A DNA stretch of 18,260 bases from Rhodobacterales bacterium UBA5972 (GTDB lineage: Bacteria; Pseudomonadota; Alphaproteobacteria; Rhodobacterales; Rhodobacteraceae), in NCBI GenBank assembly GCA_002430125.1, contig DJBQ01000056.1:43230-61489 (forward strand), written 5' to 3'. The notes under the pieces are model-generated. The model did not search any database. It had not been told where the DNA came from and saw nothing but the letters and a program-made list of their open reading frames with translations. Shown here one piece after another: positions 1 to 8,646 of this stretch. The position numbers and the translations under genes are program-made. The stretch's first letter is position 1, and each line of letters starts with the position of its first letter.

Positions 1-705
1 CGGCTTGATCGCGATCTTGAAATTTGCGCCCGTCACAAAGTGCCGATCTGGATCACTTCGCTTGGCGCGCGGGTCGAGGTGAACGAGGCGGCGCATTCTT
101 GTGGCGGCATTGTGTTGCACGATATCATCAACAACACGTTCGCACGCAAAGCCATCGACAAAGGCGCCGATGGCCTGATCGCTGTTGCGGCCGGTGCCGG
201 TGGGCATGCAGGTCAACAGTCGCCCCTCGCGCTGATTGGTGAAATCCGCCAATGGTTTGACGGGCCGCTGTTACTGTCAGGCGCGGTATCAACCGGTCAG
301 GCGCTGTTGGCTGCGCGTGCGATGGGGGCCGATCTTGGCTATATCGGCTCGCCGTTTATCGCGACACACGAGGCAAATGCGCAAGCCGGTTATAAAGAGA
401 TGATCGCCCGTTCTGGTGCCGAGGATATCATTACCTCATCGTTGTTTACCGGCGTGTCGGGGAACTATCTGAAGCCCTCGGTGGTGGCTGCGGGTATGGA
501 CCCTGACAACCTGCCAACGGCGGATGCAAGCTCGATGAATTTCAGCCAAGGGTCATCCAAGCCCAAGGCGTGGAAGGAAATTTGGGGTGCAGGGCAAGGT
601 ATTGGGTCGGTTAAGGAAGTGACCAGTGTCGCGGCTTTGGTTGACCGGATCGAAGCAGAATATTTGGCTGCGGGCAAGAAACTAGCTGCGGAGTTTGCAA
701 ACTGA
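1..705 (+). CDS. Nitronate monooxygenase, 5'-truncated by window edge
   Basis: FMN-dependent enzyme of the nitronate monooxygenase / 2-nitropropane dioxygenase family, which oxidises alkyl nitronates such as propionate 3-nitronate in the cytosol. The frame is open from base 1, so the N-terminal part lies outside the window; the GTG at 40 is internal, since in-frame residues RLDRDLEICARHK precede it. The visible 234 residues form the C-terminal part of the TIM barrel. The family landmarks are all present: GAGGHAG (with the His usually cited as active-site residue), the FMN phosphate region LLLSGAVSTGQALLAARAMGAD, then YIGSPFIATHEA, FTGVSGNYLKPS and KAWKEIWGAGQGIG. The C-terminus is a normal helix. 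Family membership is secure; the true substrate is not known, because many bacterial members are annotated by homology only. The next recognisable start is about 60 bases downstream on the same strand. Confidence 0.93.
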   Translation, partial: RLDRDLEICARHKVPIWITSLGARVEVNEAAHSCGGIVLHDIINNTFARKAIDKGADGLIAVAAGAGGHAGQQSPLALIGEIRQWFDGPLLLSGAVSTGQALLAARAMGADLGYIGSPFIATHEANAQAGYKEMIARSGAEDIITSSLFTGVSGNYLKPSVVAAGMDPDNLPTADASSMNFSQGSSKPKAWKEIWGAGQGIGSVKEVTSVAALVDRIEAEYLAAGKKLAAEFAN

Positions 706-766
706 TCCTTCTGCGCTAAACTGACAGCAAAGTCCGTTTTGTAGACGACAAATGCTGGAGGCCTAC

Positions 767-1042
767 ATGGCTTATTTCGATCTGGGAACTTATCGCCGTA
801 AGGTGACCACCAAAAAGTCCAAAGCGCAGCGCTGGTTTAATCGTGGCCTTTTATGGGTCTATGCCTATCACCACGAAGAGGCGATTGTCTGTTTTAAGCG
901 CGCTTTGAAACGTGGAATCCGGTCCGGGTTTCACGACATCAGTCGGGCAATTCTATCTGGCGAACCTTTTGCAAAACTACGCGCAGGTGGACGAAAGTCG
1001 GGGTCATCCAGTTGCAACGATGTATGCCATGTGATTATCTAA
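767..1042 (+). pseudogene. Truncated, frameshifted TPR-family protein gene (relic)
   Basis: ATG at 767 follows a good ribosome binding site (GGAG at 757-760). The first ~47 codons read MAYFDLGTYRRKVTT..., then RWFNRGLLWVYAYHHEEAIVCFKRAL. This resembles the N-terminus of a large (>500 aa) tetratricopeptide protein family in which a 'WFxRGLxWxYxxxHEEAxxCFxxAL' repeat starts the chain. After about codon 47 the resemblance stops, and the frame runs on through low-quality residues to a stop at 1042, giving only about 91 aa. In the +1 frame, bases 909-1034 read like real protein (GPGFTTSVGQFYLANLLQ, then NYAQVDESRGHPVATMYAM, stop). This suggests an internal deletion that joined the 5' end of the gene to a distant 3' coding tail out of frame. 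I could not identify the tail, which may be the same gene's C-terminus or a neighbour's. Calling it a relic is inference from length and frame. Confidence 0.6.
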
Positions 1043-1175
1043 ATCAGTTTCACGCTATGTCGCCGTAGGGATTGTCTGGACAGGACGCAATCCGCCAAAT
1101 ACCAATGGTTTCAGAAACCCGCGCCATGGGCTGTCACGTGATTTGGTGCATATATCACAGATGTGGGAAAATTTG

Positions 1176-4100
1176 ATGCTTGACCATCCCGAACAACGCC
1201 TTGAAATGACCCTCGCCGACCGCCTGAAACAGGAGGAAGGCTGGGTCTATATGACCGGAATGCAGGCTTTGGTACGCTTGCCGATCCAACAGCGTAAACG
1301 CGATATGGCGGCGGGGTTGAATACCGGTGGATATATTTCCGGCTATCGTGGCTCGCCGCTTGGCCGGTACGATATGGATCTTTGGTCAGCCGAGGCTGAA
1401 CTGAAGGCCCATAACGTCTATTTTCAATCCGGCGTGAACGAGGATATGGCCGCCACAGCTACCTGGGGTTCACAGCAGGTGGGCCTGTTTCCCGGCGCCA
1501 AAGTCGAAGGCGTGTTTTCCATCTGGTACGGCAAGGCGCCCGGCATGGACCGATCAATGGACCCGATCCGCCACGCGAATTTGGCCGGAACCAATGAAAA
1601 GGGCGGCTCGATCTTGTTGGTCGGCGATGACCACGGTGCGAAATCCTCGACATTGGCGTGCTATTCCGACTTCAACTTTGTCTCGGCGGGGATGCCGCTT
1701 TTGGCCCCGGCCAATGCACAGGAGGTGCTGGACTATGGGCTTCATGCTATTGCCCTTAGTCGTTATTCCGGCACGGTCGCGGGACTGAAACTGGTCACAG
1801 ACGTGGTCGAAGGCGGCGGTTCGGTTTTTGTGGCACCGGATCATCCGAAGATTACCTTGCCGAAAAAATCCGGCGCACATCCCGGCATCAAAATTTACAC
1901 CCCGATCATGGAGCAGGAGCGCCAGCTTTACGAGGAACGTCTGGGCCTTGTGTTGAAATATGCCCGCGCCAACGATTTGAACCGTATCCAGGGTTCGGCC
2001 AAGGCCAAAATCGGGATCGTCGCTGCGGGCAAGGCTTGGCAGGATTTGTCGCAGGCTTTGTCCGGTCTTGGTTTCAAAGACGGCAAAATCGGCAATATCG
2101 AAACCCGTTTGCTGAAGGTCGGCATGGTCTGGCCGCTGGACGATCATATCGTACAGGAATTTGCCCAAGGCCTTGATACAATCGTTGTGGTCGAGGAAAA
2201 GCGGCCCCTGTTGGAAGACCAGATAAAGTCACAGCTTTATGGCTCCGGTTTGTCGCCACGCATCATCGGAAAAACCTTTGGCGGGCAGGTCTACGCCGAA
2301 CAACCCGGCGAATGCGCGTTCCCGAATGCCGGCGAGATTGACCCTCGGATGGTCGCCCGGGTTCTGGCCCGTGCTGCCAATGAAACCGACGTGAATTGCG
2401 GTGTGCCGCTGCCAAACGTGCCAGATACACCGCCATCGCTTGGCGCGGGCGGGGCGATACGCGCACCATCGTTCTGTGCGGGCTGCCCCCACGGTCGATC
2501 AACCCAAGTCATCGGCGGCAGCCGCGCGCTGGCGGGGATTGGCTGTCACTCCATGGCGATGCTACGTGACCCGATGAACACCAATTCCATGAGCCATATG
2601 GGCGGCGAGGGTGTTGGCTGGTTAGGCCAGTTCCCGTTCACCGATGAAAAGCACGTTTTCACCAATATGGGCGACGGCACCTATTTTCATTCGGGTCTGA
2701 TGGCCATCCGCGCCTCGATCGCCGGTAAAGCCCCGATCACCTATAAACTGTTGCATAACGGCTTTGTCTCGATGACCGGCGGGCAGCCGCATGACGGTGA
2801 TATCAGTCCGGAACGGATGGTCGCCCAAGTCCGCGCCGAAGGCGTGAACCGGATCGCGCTGGTGTCTGACGAGCCGGAAAAATACCGCGCAATGTCGCTG
2901 GGCAAAGGCGTCACGGTGCACGAGCGTACTGAAATGGAAACGGTCCAGCAGGAGTTACGGGAAATCCCCGAAGTGACGGTTCTGATCTATGACCAACCCT
3001 GTGCGACCGAACGTCGCCGCTTGCGCAAGCGTGGCAAATGGGTTGATCCTGACAAGCGCGCCTTCATTAATCCGGCGGTTTGCGAAGGCTGCGGCGATTG
3101 CTCGACCGTATCGCAATGTATGGCGATTGAGCCGCTGGAAACCGAATTTGGCCGCAAACGCGTCATCAACCAATCTTCATGCAACAAGGATTTTTCCTGT
3201 GTCGAAGGGTTCTGCCCGTCATTCGTGACGGTTGCAGGTGCCAAACCACGCCAATCAAAAGTCGGCGAGGTTGCCATTGATATCAGCCATTTACCGACAC
3301 CCAACCTGCCGGTTGTTGATGGTTCCTGGGCGGTGCTGGTTTCCGGCATCGGCGGGGCGGGGGTTGTGACAGTAGGTCAAACTCTGGCCGTTGCAGCACA
3401 CGCTGATGGGTATTACAGCTCGAACCTTGATATCACCGGGCTGGCCCAAAAATACGGCGCGGTGCATTCCCACATCAAAATCGCCACCTCGCCTGATGCG
3501 ATGAGTGCGACTCGCATCGCCACCGGTGAAGCGGATGCGATGATCGGTTGTGACCTTGTGGTTGCCGCCGGGGACGAGGCGATTGGCAAGCTTAACAGTG
3601 ATCACGCGGTCGCCGTCACGGATGTGACAGTCGTGCCAACCGCCGAGTTTTCCAAGAACCCGGATTGGCAATTGAACGGCGACGAACAATTGCAGCGTTT
3701 GGTCAAAACCCTCGGCCCACGGGCGCGCGGGATTACTGCGCAGGTCTTGGCCGAAAAAGTTATGGGCGACCGGGTTTATGCCAATATGTTGCTGGTTGGT
3801 GCCGCTTGGCAACAGGGTGGTATTCCCTTGTCACTGGCGGCGATCCACCGCGCGATTGAACTCAACGGGGTGCAGGTTGCCAAGAACATGCAGGCCTTTG
3901 ATCTTGGCCGCCTTGCCTATGGCGATTGGGATGCGGCGGCGCGGATGATGGGCGAAAATGCTCCGGTCGATTTTGCTGCCAAACGCGCGCAAAGTCTGGA
4001 TGAAATCATCGCCCTTCGCATAAACGATCTGACAGATTACAAAAACGCCGCCTATGCGCAACGGTTCGCGGATATGATGGGGCGTGTTAAAGGTGCTGGC

Positions 4101-4628
4101 TTGAACGAGGCAGCACTCAAGGCCGTGGCGCGTGGTTATTACAAGCTTTTGGCGGTGAAAGATGAATGGGAAGTCGCGCGGCTTTATTCAAAGCCGGAAT
4201 TCAAGGCGGCCCTGAAGGACTCGTTTGAGGGCGATTTGAAGATCACCTTCCATGTCGGCGCCTGGCCGTTCGGCAAAACCGACAAGGTGACAGGCAAGCA
4301 AGTCAAAGGTGAAGCTGGCGAATGGATGCTGACGGCGTTTGGCCTGATGAACCGGTTTCGCGGTCTGCGTGGCACCCTGCTTGACCCGTTCCGTAACAGC
4401 GCCGAAGCGCGGTTGGCGCGGCAGGTTTTGGCGGATTACGAGTCGGATATCGAATTTGCCCTGACGCATGCCAAACTTGCTGAGGCCAGCAAAATCTCCG
4501 AGCTTCTGAACCTGCCCGACCATATTCGCGGTTATGGTCATGTACGCGAGCGCCATGTTGCCGAGGTCACGCAGACACGCCAGAAGCTGCGCGACACGAT
4601 TACGTCTTCTGCGTCAAAGGCCGCCTAA
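1176..4628 (+). CDS. Indolepyruvate ferredoxin oxidoreductase, fused alpha/beta type
   Basis: Thiamine-diphosphate and iron-sulfur enzyme that oxidatively decarboxylates aryl 2-oxoacids (indolepyruvate, phenylpyruvate) to the aryl-acetyl-CoA, reducing ferredoxin; it acts in aromatic amino acid breakdown. At about 1150 aa it has the length of the proteobacterial single-chain form. Domains in order: N-terminal pyrimidine-type domain with GTQALVRL-like and GYRGSPLG motifs (~20-70); CAGCPH at 434; TPP/Mg segment GDGTYFHSG ending in HNGF; ferredoxin-like cysteines from 636 (CEGCGDC, then SSCNKDFSC and CPSF); a gamma-type domain with GIGGAGVVTVGQTL from 724; and a C-terminal helical domain of about 350 aa. 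All expected cysteines are present. ATG 1176 is preceded by a weak GGGAAAA; TTG 1143, ATG 1161 and ATG 1206 are alternatives in frame, and 1206 fits the family N-terminus nearly as well. No close partner gene follows. Confidence 0.94.
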   Translation: MLDHPEQRLEMTLADRLKQEEGWVYMTGMQALVRLPIQQRKRDMAAGLNTGGYISGYRGSPLGRYDMDLWSAEAELKAHNVYFQSGVNEDMAATATWGSQQVGLFPGAKVEGVFSIWYGKAPGMDRSMDPIRHANLAGTNEKGGSILLVGDDHGAKSSTLACYSDFNFVSAGMPLLAPANAQEVLDYGLHAIALSRYSGTVAGLKLVTDVVEGGGSVFVAPDHPKITLPKKSGAHPGIKIYTPIMEQERQLYEERLGLVLKYARANDLNRIQGSAKAKIGIVAAGKAWQDLSQALSGLGFKDGKIGNIETRLLKVGMVWPLDDHIVQEFAQGLDTIVVVEEKRPLLEDQIKSQLYGSGLSPRIIGKTFGGQVYAEQPGECAFPNAGEIDPRMVARVLARAANETDVNCGVPLPNVPDTPPSLGAGGAIRAPSFCAGCPHGRSTQVIGGSRALAGIGCHSMAMLRDPMNTNSMSHMGGEGVGWLGQFPFTDEKHVFTNMGDGTYFHSGLMAIRASIAGKAPITYKLLHNGFVSMTGGQPHDGDISPERMVAQVRAEGVNRIALVSDEPEKYRAMSLGKGVTVHERTEMETVQQELREIPEVTVLIYDQPCATERRRLRKRGKWVDPDKRAFINPAVCEGCGDCSTVSQCMAIEPLETEFGRKRVINQSSCNKDFSCVEGFCPSFVTVAGAKPRQSKVGEVAIDISHLPTPNLPVVDGSWAVLVSGIGGAGVVTVGQTLAVAAHADGYYSSNLDITGLAQKYGAVHSHIKIATSPDAMSATRIATGEADAMIGCDLVVAAGDEAIGKLNSDHAVAVTDVTVVPTAEFSKNPDWQLNGDEQLQRLVKTLGPRARGITAQVLAEKVMGDRVYANMLLVGAAWQQGGIPLSLAAIHRAIELNGVQVAKNMQAFDLGRLAYGDWDAAARMMGENAPVDFAAKRAQSLDEIIALRINDLTDYKNAAYAQRFADMMGRVKGAGLNEAALKAVARGYYKLLAVKDEWEVARLYSKPEFKAALKDSFEGDLKITFHVGAWPFGKTDKVTGKQVKGEAGEWMLTAFGLMNRFRGLRGTLLDPFRNSAEARLARQVLADYESDIEFALTHAKLAEASKISELLNLPDHIRGYGHVRERHVAEVTQTRQKLRDTITSSASKAA

Positions 4629-4633
4629 GACGG

Positions 4634-4806
4634 TCAGATCAGGGCAAAGTCGTTCAGACCAGCTGGCCGGTGGAAACGTCCAGCAATGTCAGGGTGTCGC
4701 CGCCGATGACAATCTTGACGCTGTCGCCGACATCCGTGGCCGCGTCCAGATAACAGTCGAGCTCGCCAATCGTCAGCCGGTCATTTTTATGGGTGCTTGT
4801 CAGAAC
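4634..4806 (-). pseudogene. Relic of C-terminus of RTX-type calcium-binding protein
   Basis: On the minus strand, bases 4806 down to 4654 encode about 50 residues ending DAATDVGDSVKIVIGG, then DTLTLLDVSTGQLV and a stop. This has the cadence of the terminal beta-roll segment of Rhodobacterales hemolysin-type (RTX) calcium-binding proteins, where a 'xxATDVGxxVxIxxGGxDTLTLxxV' stretch is followed by '(D)DFxxx-stop'. Skipping two bases after the CTG codon restores exactly such an ending in the next frame (LNDFALI, stop at 4634-4636). The relic therefore carries a small indel just before its natural end. Upstream the frame is closed by TAG at 4807-4809 and has no start codon. The rest of the gene is gone: pheT begins about 220 bases further on. 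RTX assignment rests on composition and pattern only. Confidence 0.55.
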
Positions 4807-4809
4807 CTA

Positions 4810-5028
4810 CCTTTGACGATGTGCTTTGTGACTGATCGGATGTGTATCGTCCGGGTGTTTTCGCGACGGGCATCAATCAAATTGCTTTTGGCATCAGCAC
4901 GGTTAATGAATTTACGTTAAACCTGTTATCTTGCAAGCTCTGATCGATGGTAAATCTGAAATCCGGCTTTCCCCTTGCCGGTCTTTGCGTTATTGACCGC
5001 GCGACAACATCAGACGAAGGCCGCGCAC
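4810..5028. other. AT-richer intergenic region upstream of pheT
   Basis: No gene was recognised on either strand here. Together with the relic just before it, this makes a 400-base stretch without an intact gene. A short imperfect palindrome, GGTTAA-N10-TTAAACC, lies at 4901-4923. The region presumably holds the pheT promoter, but I could not pick convincing -35/-10 boxes. A ribosome binding site, GAAGG, ends about eight bases before the pheT ATG. Confidence 0.4.
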
Positions 5029-7449
5029 ATGAAATTCACCCTTTCCTGGTTGAAAGATCATCTTGAAACCTCCGCCAGCCTCGAGGACATCCTCTATGCG
5101 CTGACCGATCTTGGTTTGGAAGTTGAAGGCGTTGAAAACCCAGCCGACAAATTGGGCGCGTTTCGCATCTGCCGGGTGATCGAAGCGGTGCAGCATCCCA
5201 ATGCCGACAGGTTGCGCCAATGCCGGGTTGAAACATGGCCAAACGGGCCGGACGCCCCCAGTGAAGAAGTGCAGGTCGTGTGTGGTGCACCGAACGCGCG
5301 CACGGGCTTGGTTGGGGTTTTCGCACCAATCGGTACGCATGTGCCGGGCACCGGGGTTGATCTGAAACCTGGCGTGATCCGCGGTGTTGAAAGCAACGGA
5401 ATGCTATGTTCCGAGCGTGAACTGATGCTGTCAGACGATCATGAAGGCATCATCGATCTGCCAGCCGACGCGCCGATGGGCATGCGGTTCATTGATTATG
5501 CACAGAAAAATGATCCGGTAATCGACATCGCAATCACCCCGAACCGCCCGGACGCGCTGGGTGTTGCGGGCATCGCGCGGGATCTTGCGGCGCGTGGTGT
5601 TGGCACGTTGAAAACCACGTCTTCGCCGGCGATCAAGGGCGGCTTTCCCAGCTCGATTGCTGTGTCAATTGATGCGGATGTACAGGAAAAAGGCTGCCCA
5701 TTATTTTGCGGACGCATCGTCAGGGGCGTCAATAACGGTCCCTCGCCGAAATGGTTGCAGGACCGCCTGCGGGCCATCGGCCTGCGTCCGATTTCTACAC
5801 TGGTCGATATCACCAATTTCCTGACCTATGACCGAAACCGCCCTTTGCACGTGTTTGATGTCGACAAGGTCAACGGCGATTTGCGGGTCCATTGGGCCAA
5901 GGGTGGCGAAAGCATCACCGCACTTGATGACAAAACCTATACATTTGAACCCGGTATGATGGCGATCAGCGATGCCAATGGCGTTGAAAGCATCGCGGGC
6001 GTTATGGGTGGGTTGGCCACTGGATGCACGGCAGAAACCACGACGGTTTTCGTTGAAAGCGCCTATTGGGATCCGCTGATTATTGCCGCCACGGGGCGCA
6101 AGCTAAAGATTAACTCGGACGCGCGATATCGGTTTGAACGCGGTGTTGACCCGGCTTTCACGCCGGTCGGTCTGGATATCGCCGTGCAGCTGATCGTCGA
6201 GTTGTGTGGCGGCGAAGCCTCGGACATGGTGGTTGCCGGTGCGGTGCCGGACCACCGGCGCAGCTATAAACTGGACACTGCGCGGGTCAGTTCGTTGGTC
6301 GGCATGGACATCCCTGCCGCCACCCAGATCGCTACGCTAACGGCTTTGGGTTTCACGGTTGAGGGCACCGACGTAACCCCCCCAAGTTGGCGACCCGACG
6401 TGCAAGGCGGTGCAGATCTGGTCGAAGAAATCGCGCGGATCGCCAGTCTGACCGAGTTGGAAGGCAAACCGATGCCGCGCCTTGGAACCGGTGTGATGCG
6501 GCCGGTTCTGACGCAGCTTCAGCGCCACGAGGCGGCAGCGCGACGTGCAATGGCGGTACTTGGCTATAATGAATGCGTAACCTATTCCTTTGTCGATCAT
6601 GGCGCGGCTGCAATGTTTGGTGGTGGCGGCGATGCCACAATGCTGGCCAATCCGATTTCCAGCGAGATGAGCCATATGCGCCCGTCTTTGTTGCCCGGTC
6701 TGTTACAGGCGGCAGCCCGCAATCAGGCTCGCGGGATGAGCGATCTTGCCCTGTTCGAAGTTGGCCCGGTGTTTCACGGTGGCGAGCCTGAGGATCAGGA
6801 ACTTATGGTCACTGGCATTCTGGTCGGTCAGTCCGGCCCGCGCGACGCGCATGGCACCCGCCGCCCGGTTGATCTTTATGACGCCAAAGCAGATGCCGAG
6901 GCGGTTTTGGCCGCGATTGGTGCGCCGGAAAAACTGATGATTATCCGGGGTATGAACAATTGGTGGCATCCGGGACGGTCCGCCAAGCTGTCATTGGGGC
7001 CGAAAAACACTTTGGGGGCGTATGGTGAACTGCATCCTAAGGTGATCAAGGCGATGGATGTGAAAGGACCGGTTGTGGCTTTTGCTATTCATATCGCCAA
7101 TGTGCCGCTGCCCAAGTCCAAATCAAACACAAGGCCAGCCTTGCAGGCCAGCGGGTTTCAGTCGGTCGAACGCGACTTTGCCTTTGTGGTTGACGAAACG
7201 GTCGAGGCTTTGAGCCTGCTGAACGCCGCCCGAGGGGCGGATAAAGCGTTGATCGTTGATGCCACAGTGTTTGACCAGTTCACCGGCCCCAAGGCGGCAG
7301 CGCAGATGGGCGAAGGCAAAAAATCCATTGCGATTTCCGTGCGCCTGCAATCGTTTGACGCCACGCTGACCGACAAGGAAATCGAAGCGGTCGCCGTAAA
7401 AATCGTTGCTGGCGTGCAAAGAGCCACCGGCGGAGTTCTGCGCCAGTAA
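5029..7449 (+). CDS. pheT: Phenylalanine--tRNA ligase beta subunit
   Basis: Beta chain of the cytosolic alpha2beta2 phenylalanyl-tRNA synthetase, which charges tRNA-Phe; the beta chain carries editing and tRNA-binding domains. The start ATG at 5029 (MKFTLSWLKDHL) has GAAGG about eight bases upstream and gives 806 aa, normal for the family; the longer in-frame extension to 4975 lacks family resemblance. Order of parts: N-terminal segment; EMAP/OB-type tRNA-binding domain (~38-150, FRICRVIEAVQHPNADRL through CSERELMLSDDHEGI); B3/B4 editing domain (LRPISTLVDITNFL, RPLHVFDVDKV); B5 (GRKLKINSDARYRFERGVDP region); catalytic-like core (YNECVTYSFVD, SHMRPSLLPGLL); and a C-terminal ferredoxin-fold anticodon-binding domain (ERDFAFVVDE to the end). 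No damage was seen. pheS is not adjacent in this window; a GC-rich terminator follows. Confidence 0.97.
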   Translation: MKFTLSWLKDHLETSASLEDILYALTDLGLEVEGVENPADKLGAFRICRVIEAVQHPNADRLRQCRVETWPNGPDAPSEEVQVVCGAPNARTGLVGVFAPIGTHVPGTGVDLKPGVIRGVESNGMLCSERELMLSDDHEGIIDLPADAPMGMRFIDYAQKNDPVIDIAITPNRPDALGVAGIARDLAARGVGTLKTTSSPAIKGGFPSSIAVSIDADVQEKGCPLFCGRIVRGVNNGPSPKWLQDRLRAIGLRPISTLVDITNFLTYDRNRPLHVFDVDKVNGDLRVHWAKGGESITALDDKTYTFEPGMMAISDANGVESIAGVMGGLATGCTAETTTVFVESAYWDPLIIAATGRKLKINSDARYRFERGVDPAFTPVGLDIAVQLIVELCGGEASDMVVAGAVPDHRRSYKLDTARVSSLVGMDIPAATQIATLTALGFTVEGTDVTPPSWRPDVQGGADLVEEIARIASLTELEGKPMPRLGTGVMRPVLTQLQRHEAAARRAMAVLGYNECVTYSFVDHGAAAMFGGGGDATMLANPISSEMSHMRPSLLPGLLQAAARNQARGMSDLALFEVGPVFHGGEPEDQELMVTGILVGQSGPRDAHGTRRPVDLYDAKADAEAVLAAIGAPEKLMIIRGMNNWWHPGRSAKLSLGPKNTLGAYGELHPKVIKAMDVKGPVVAFAIHIANVPLPKSKSNTRPALQASGFQSVERDFAFVVDETVEALSLLNAARGADKALIVDATVFDQFTGPKAAAQMGEGKKSIAISVRLQSFDATLTDKEIEAVAVKIVAGVQRATGGVLRQ

Positions 7450-7458
7450 CCTAACGGA

Positions 7459-7482
7459 GGCGCGTGCCGCGCCACGCCTTTT
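7459..7482 (+). terminator. Rho-independent terminator after pheT
   Basis: A perfect 6-bp stem GGCGCG/CGCGCC with a TGC loop (7459-7473) is followed by ACGCC and TTTT at 7479-7482. It begins ten bases after the pheT stop codon. AGGCG/CGCCT can pair as an alternative outer stem that ends exactly at the T-run. Confidence 0.6.
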
Positions 7483-7484
7483 AA

Positions 7485-7527
7485 GCCGCTGCGCGGCGAG
7501 TTTTGAGTATTTGCAAACCAAAGAAGC
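7485..7527 (+). promoter_or_regulatory. Hairpin plus conserved-looking leader before FAD oxidoreductase
   Basis: A second hairpin, GCCGC-TGC-GCGGC (7485-7497), is followed by GAGTTTTGAGTATTTGC and AAACCAAAGAAG. The pattern of a GC-rich stem followed by 'GAGTATTT..CAAA..AAGAAG' is one I recall as frequent before genes in Rhodobacteraceae genomes; its role is not known to me. Here the terminal AAGAAG (7521-7526) lies six bases before the ATG at 7533 and probably serves as the ribosome binding site. It could be a terminator, a processing or translation leader, or a dispersed repeat. Confidence 0.4.
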
Positions 7528-7532
7528 CGATT

Positions 7533-8645
7533 ATGGATCATGTGCAGACAGTGGTGGTTGGGGCAGGGGTGATCGGGCTGGCCATTGCCCGGCATCTGGC
7601 GGTGCGCGGTCATGATGTGTTGATCCTAGAGGCCGAGGCGGCGATTGGGCAACATACCTCCTCGCGCAATTCGCAAGTCATTCATGCCGGGATTTACTAT
7701 CCACGCGGCTCGATCCAGCAGGTTTTGTGCCTGAAGGGCAAGGCCATGTTGTATGATTACTGCGCGACGCGCCATGTCGGGCATGCGCGTTGCGGCAAGC
7801 TGACGGTTGCGCCAAGTGCAGATCGTGTCGGCGAGTTGCAAGCTTTGGTCGCGCGCGGTGCTGCTAACGGAGTCGATGATCTTTATGTGATTTCTGCGGA
7901 CGAGATGCGCGCGCTGGAACCCGCTGTGGCCTGCGCTGGCGCGATGGTGTCGCCGTCAAGTGGCATCGTGGACGCGCCGGGGTTGATGCTCGCGCTTTTG
8001 GGCGAGGCTGAGGCCGCAGGCGCAATGCTTGCGTTGAACGCGCGGTTTTTGCGCGCTGAAGTCACACCCAACGGTTTTCGGATCGATGTTGCTGACGCGG
8101 CCGAAACCCAACTGAGTTGTGCGAACCTGATTAACGCCGCCGCTCTGGGCGCGTGGGATGTGGCCAATGGTATCGCCGGGCTTGATCCCTCCTTGATCCC
8201 ACCGAAGAATCTGGCCAAGGGGAATTACTTTTCCATCAGCAGTGCGTCGCCTTTTTCCGCTTTGATTTATCCGATGCCGCTGGTCGGCTCGCTTGGTATT
8301 CATTCGGTTCAGGATCTTGGCGGCGGCGTCAAGTTCGGCCCGAATATGGAATGGGTCGATCGGGTTGAATATTCCGTCAACCCGGATTTGCGACCGGTGT
8401 TTGAGGCCGCAATCCGGGACTATTGGCCGGGCCTGCCGGACGGGGCTTTGCAGCCCGACAGCGCCGGTATCCGCCCTCGCATCTGGGGTGCAGGCCAAGC
8501 CAAGCGCGAGTTTGAATTTCAAGGTGCAGCCACGCACGGTCTGCCGGGGCTTGTGCAGATGTTCGGGTTTGAAAGCCCGGGTTTGACATCCTGCTTGGCA
8601 ATCGCTGAACATGTCGGGGGAATGTTGCTAAACGAAGGGACGTGA
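7533..8645 (+). CDS. FAD-dependent oxidoreductase, L-2-hydroxyglutarate dehydrogenase-like
   Basis: A DAO-fold flavoprotein of 370 aa. The N-terminal Rossmann motif GAGVIGLAIARHLAVRG is at residues 9-25 with the acidic LEAE end of the second strand. It is followed by SSRNSQVIHAGIYYP, the hallmark of the L2HGDH/LhgO branch, and later by GIHSVQD and the C-terminal ESPGLTSCLAIAEHV, where the second FAD contact lies. Members oxidise L-2-hydroxyglutarate to 2-oxoglutarate, passing electrons to quinone or another acceptor. This protein is about 50 aa shorter than E. coli LhgO, so a different 2-hydroxyacid or an amine is possible. ATG 7533 was chosen over TTG 7503 because the Rossmann strand begins right after it and an AAGAAG site precedes it. 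The stop is one base before the ytoQ start, so the two genes are translationally coupled. Confidence 0.85.
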   Translation: MDHVQTVVVGAGVIGLAIARHLAVRGHDVLILEAEAAIGQHTSSRNSQVIHAGIYYPRGSIQQVLCLKGKAMLYDYCATRHVGHARCGKLTVAPSADRVGELQALVARGAANGVDDLYVISADEMRALEPAVACAGAMVSPSSGIVDAPGLMLALLGEAEAAGAMLALNARFLRAEVTPNGFRIDVADAAETQLSCANLINAAALGAWDVANGIAGLDPSLIPPKNLAKGNYFSISSASPFSALIYPMPLVGSLGIHSVQDLGGGVKFGPNMEWVDRVEYSVNPDLRPVFEAAIRDYWPGLPDGALQPDSAGIRPRIWGAGQAKREFEFQGAATHGLPGLVQMFGFESPGLTSCLAIAEHVGGMLLNEGT

Positions 8646-8646
8646 T

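Noticed and set aside
1069..1093. Hairpin GGATTG-N13-CAATCC before the oxidoreductase as a terminator or riboswitch
   Set aside because: A short stem with a large loop and no T-run, and no recognisable riboswitch consensus nearby.
4534..4920. Plus-strand 128-codon open frame overlapping the end of the oxidoreductase and the RTX relic
   Set aside because: It begins inside the oxidoreductase in another frame, runs antisense to the relic, and has no family features or plausible ribosome binding site.
4901..4923. TTAA-N-TTAA palindrome as a CtrA binding site
   Set aside because: CtrA sites have about 7 bases between the TTAA halves; here there are 10, and one half carries an extra A.
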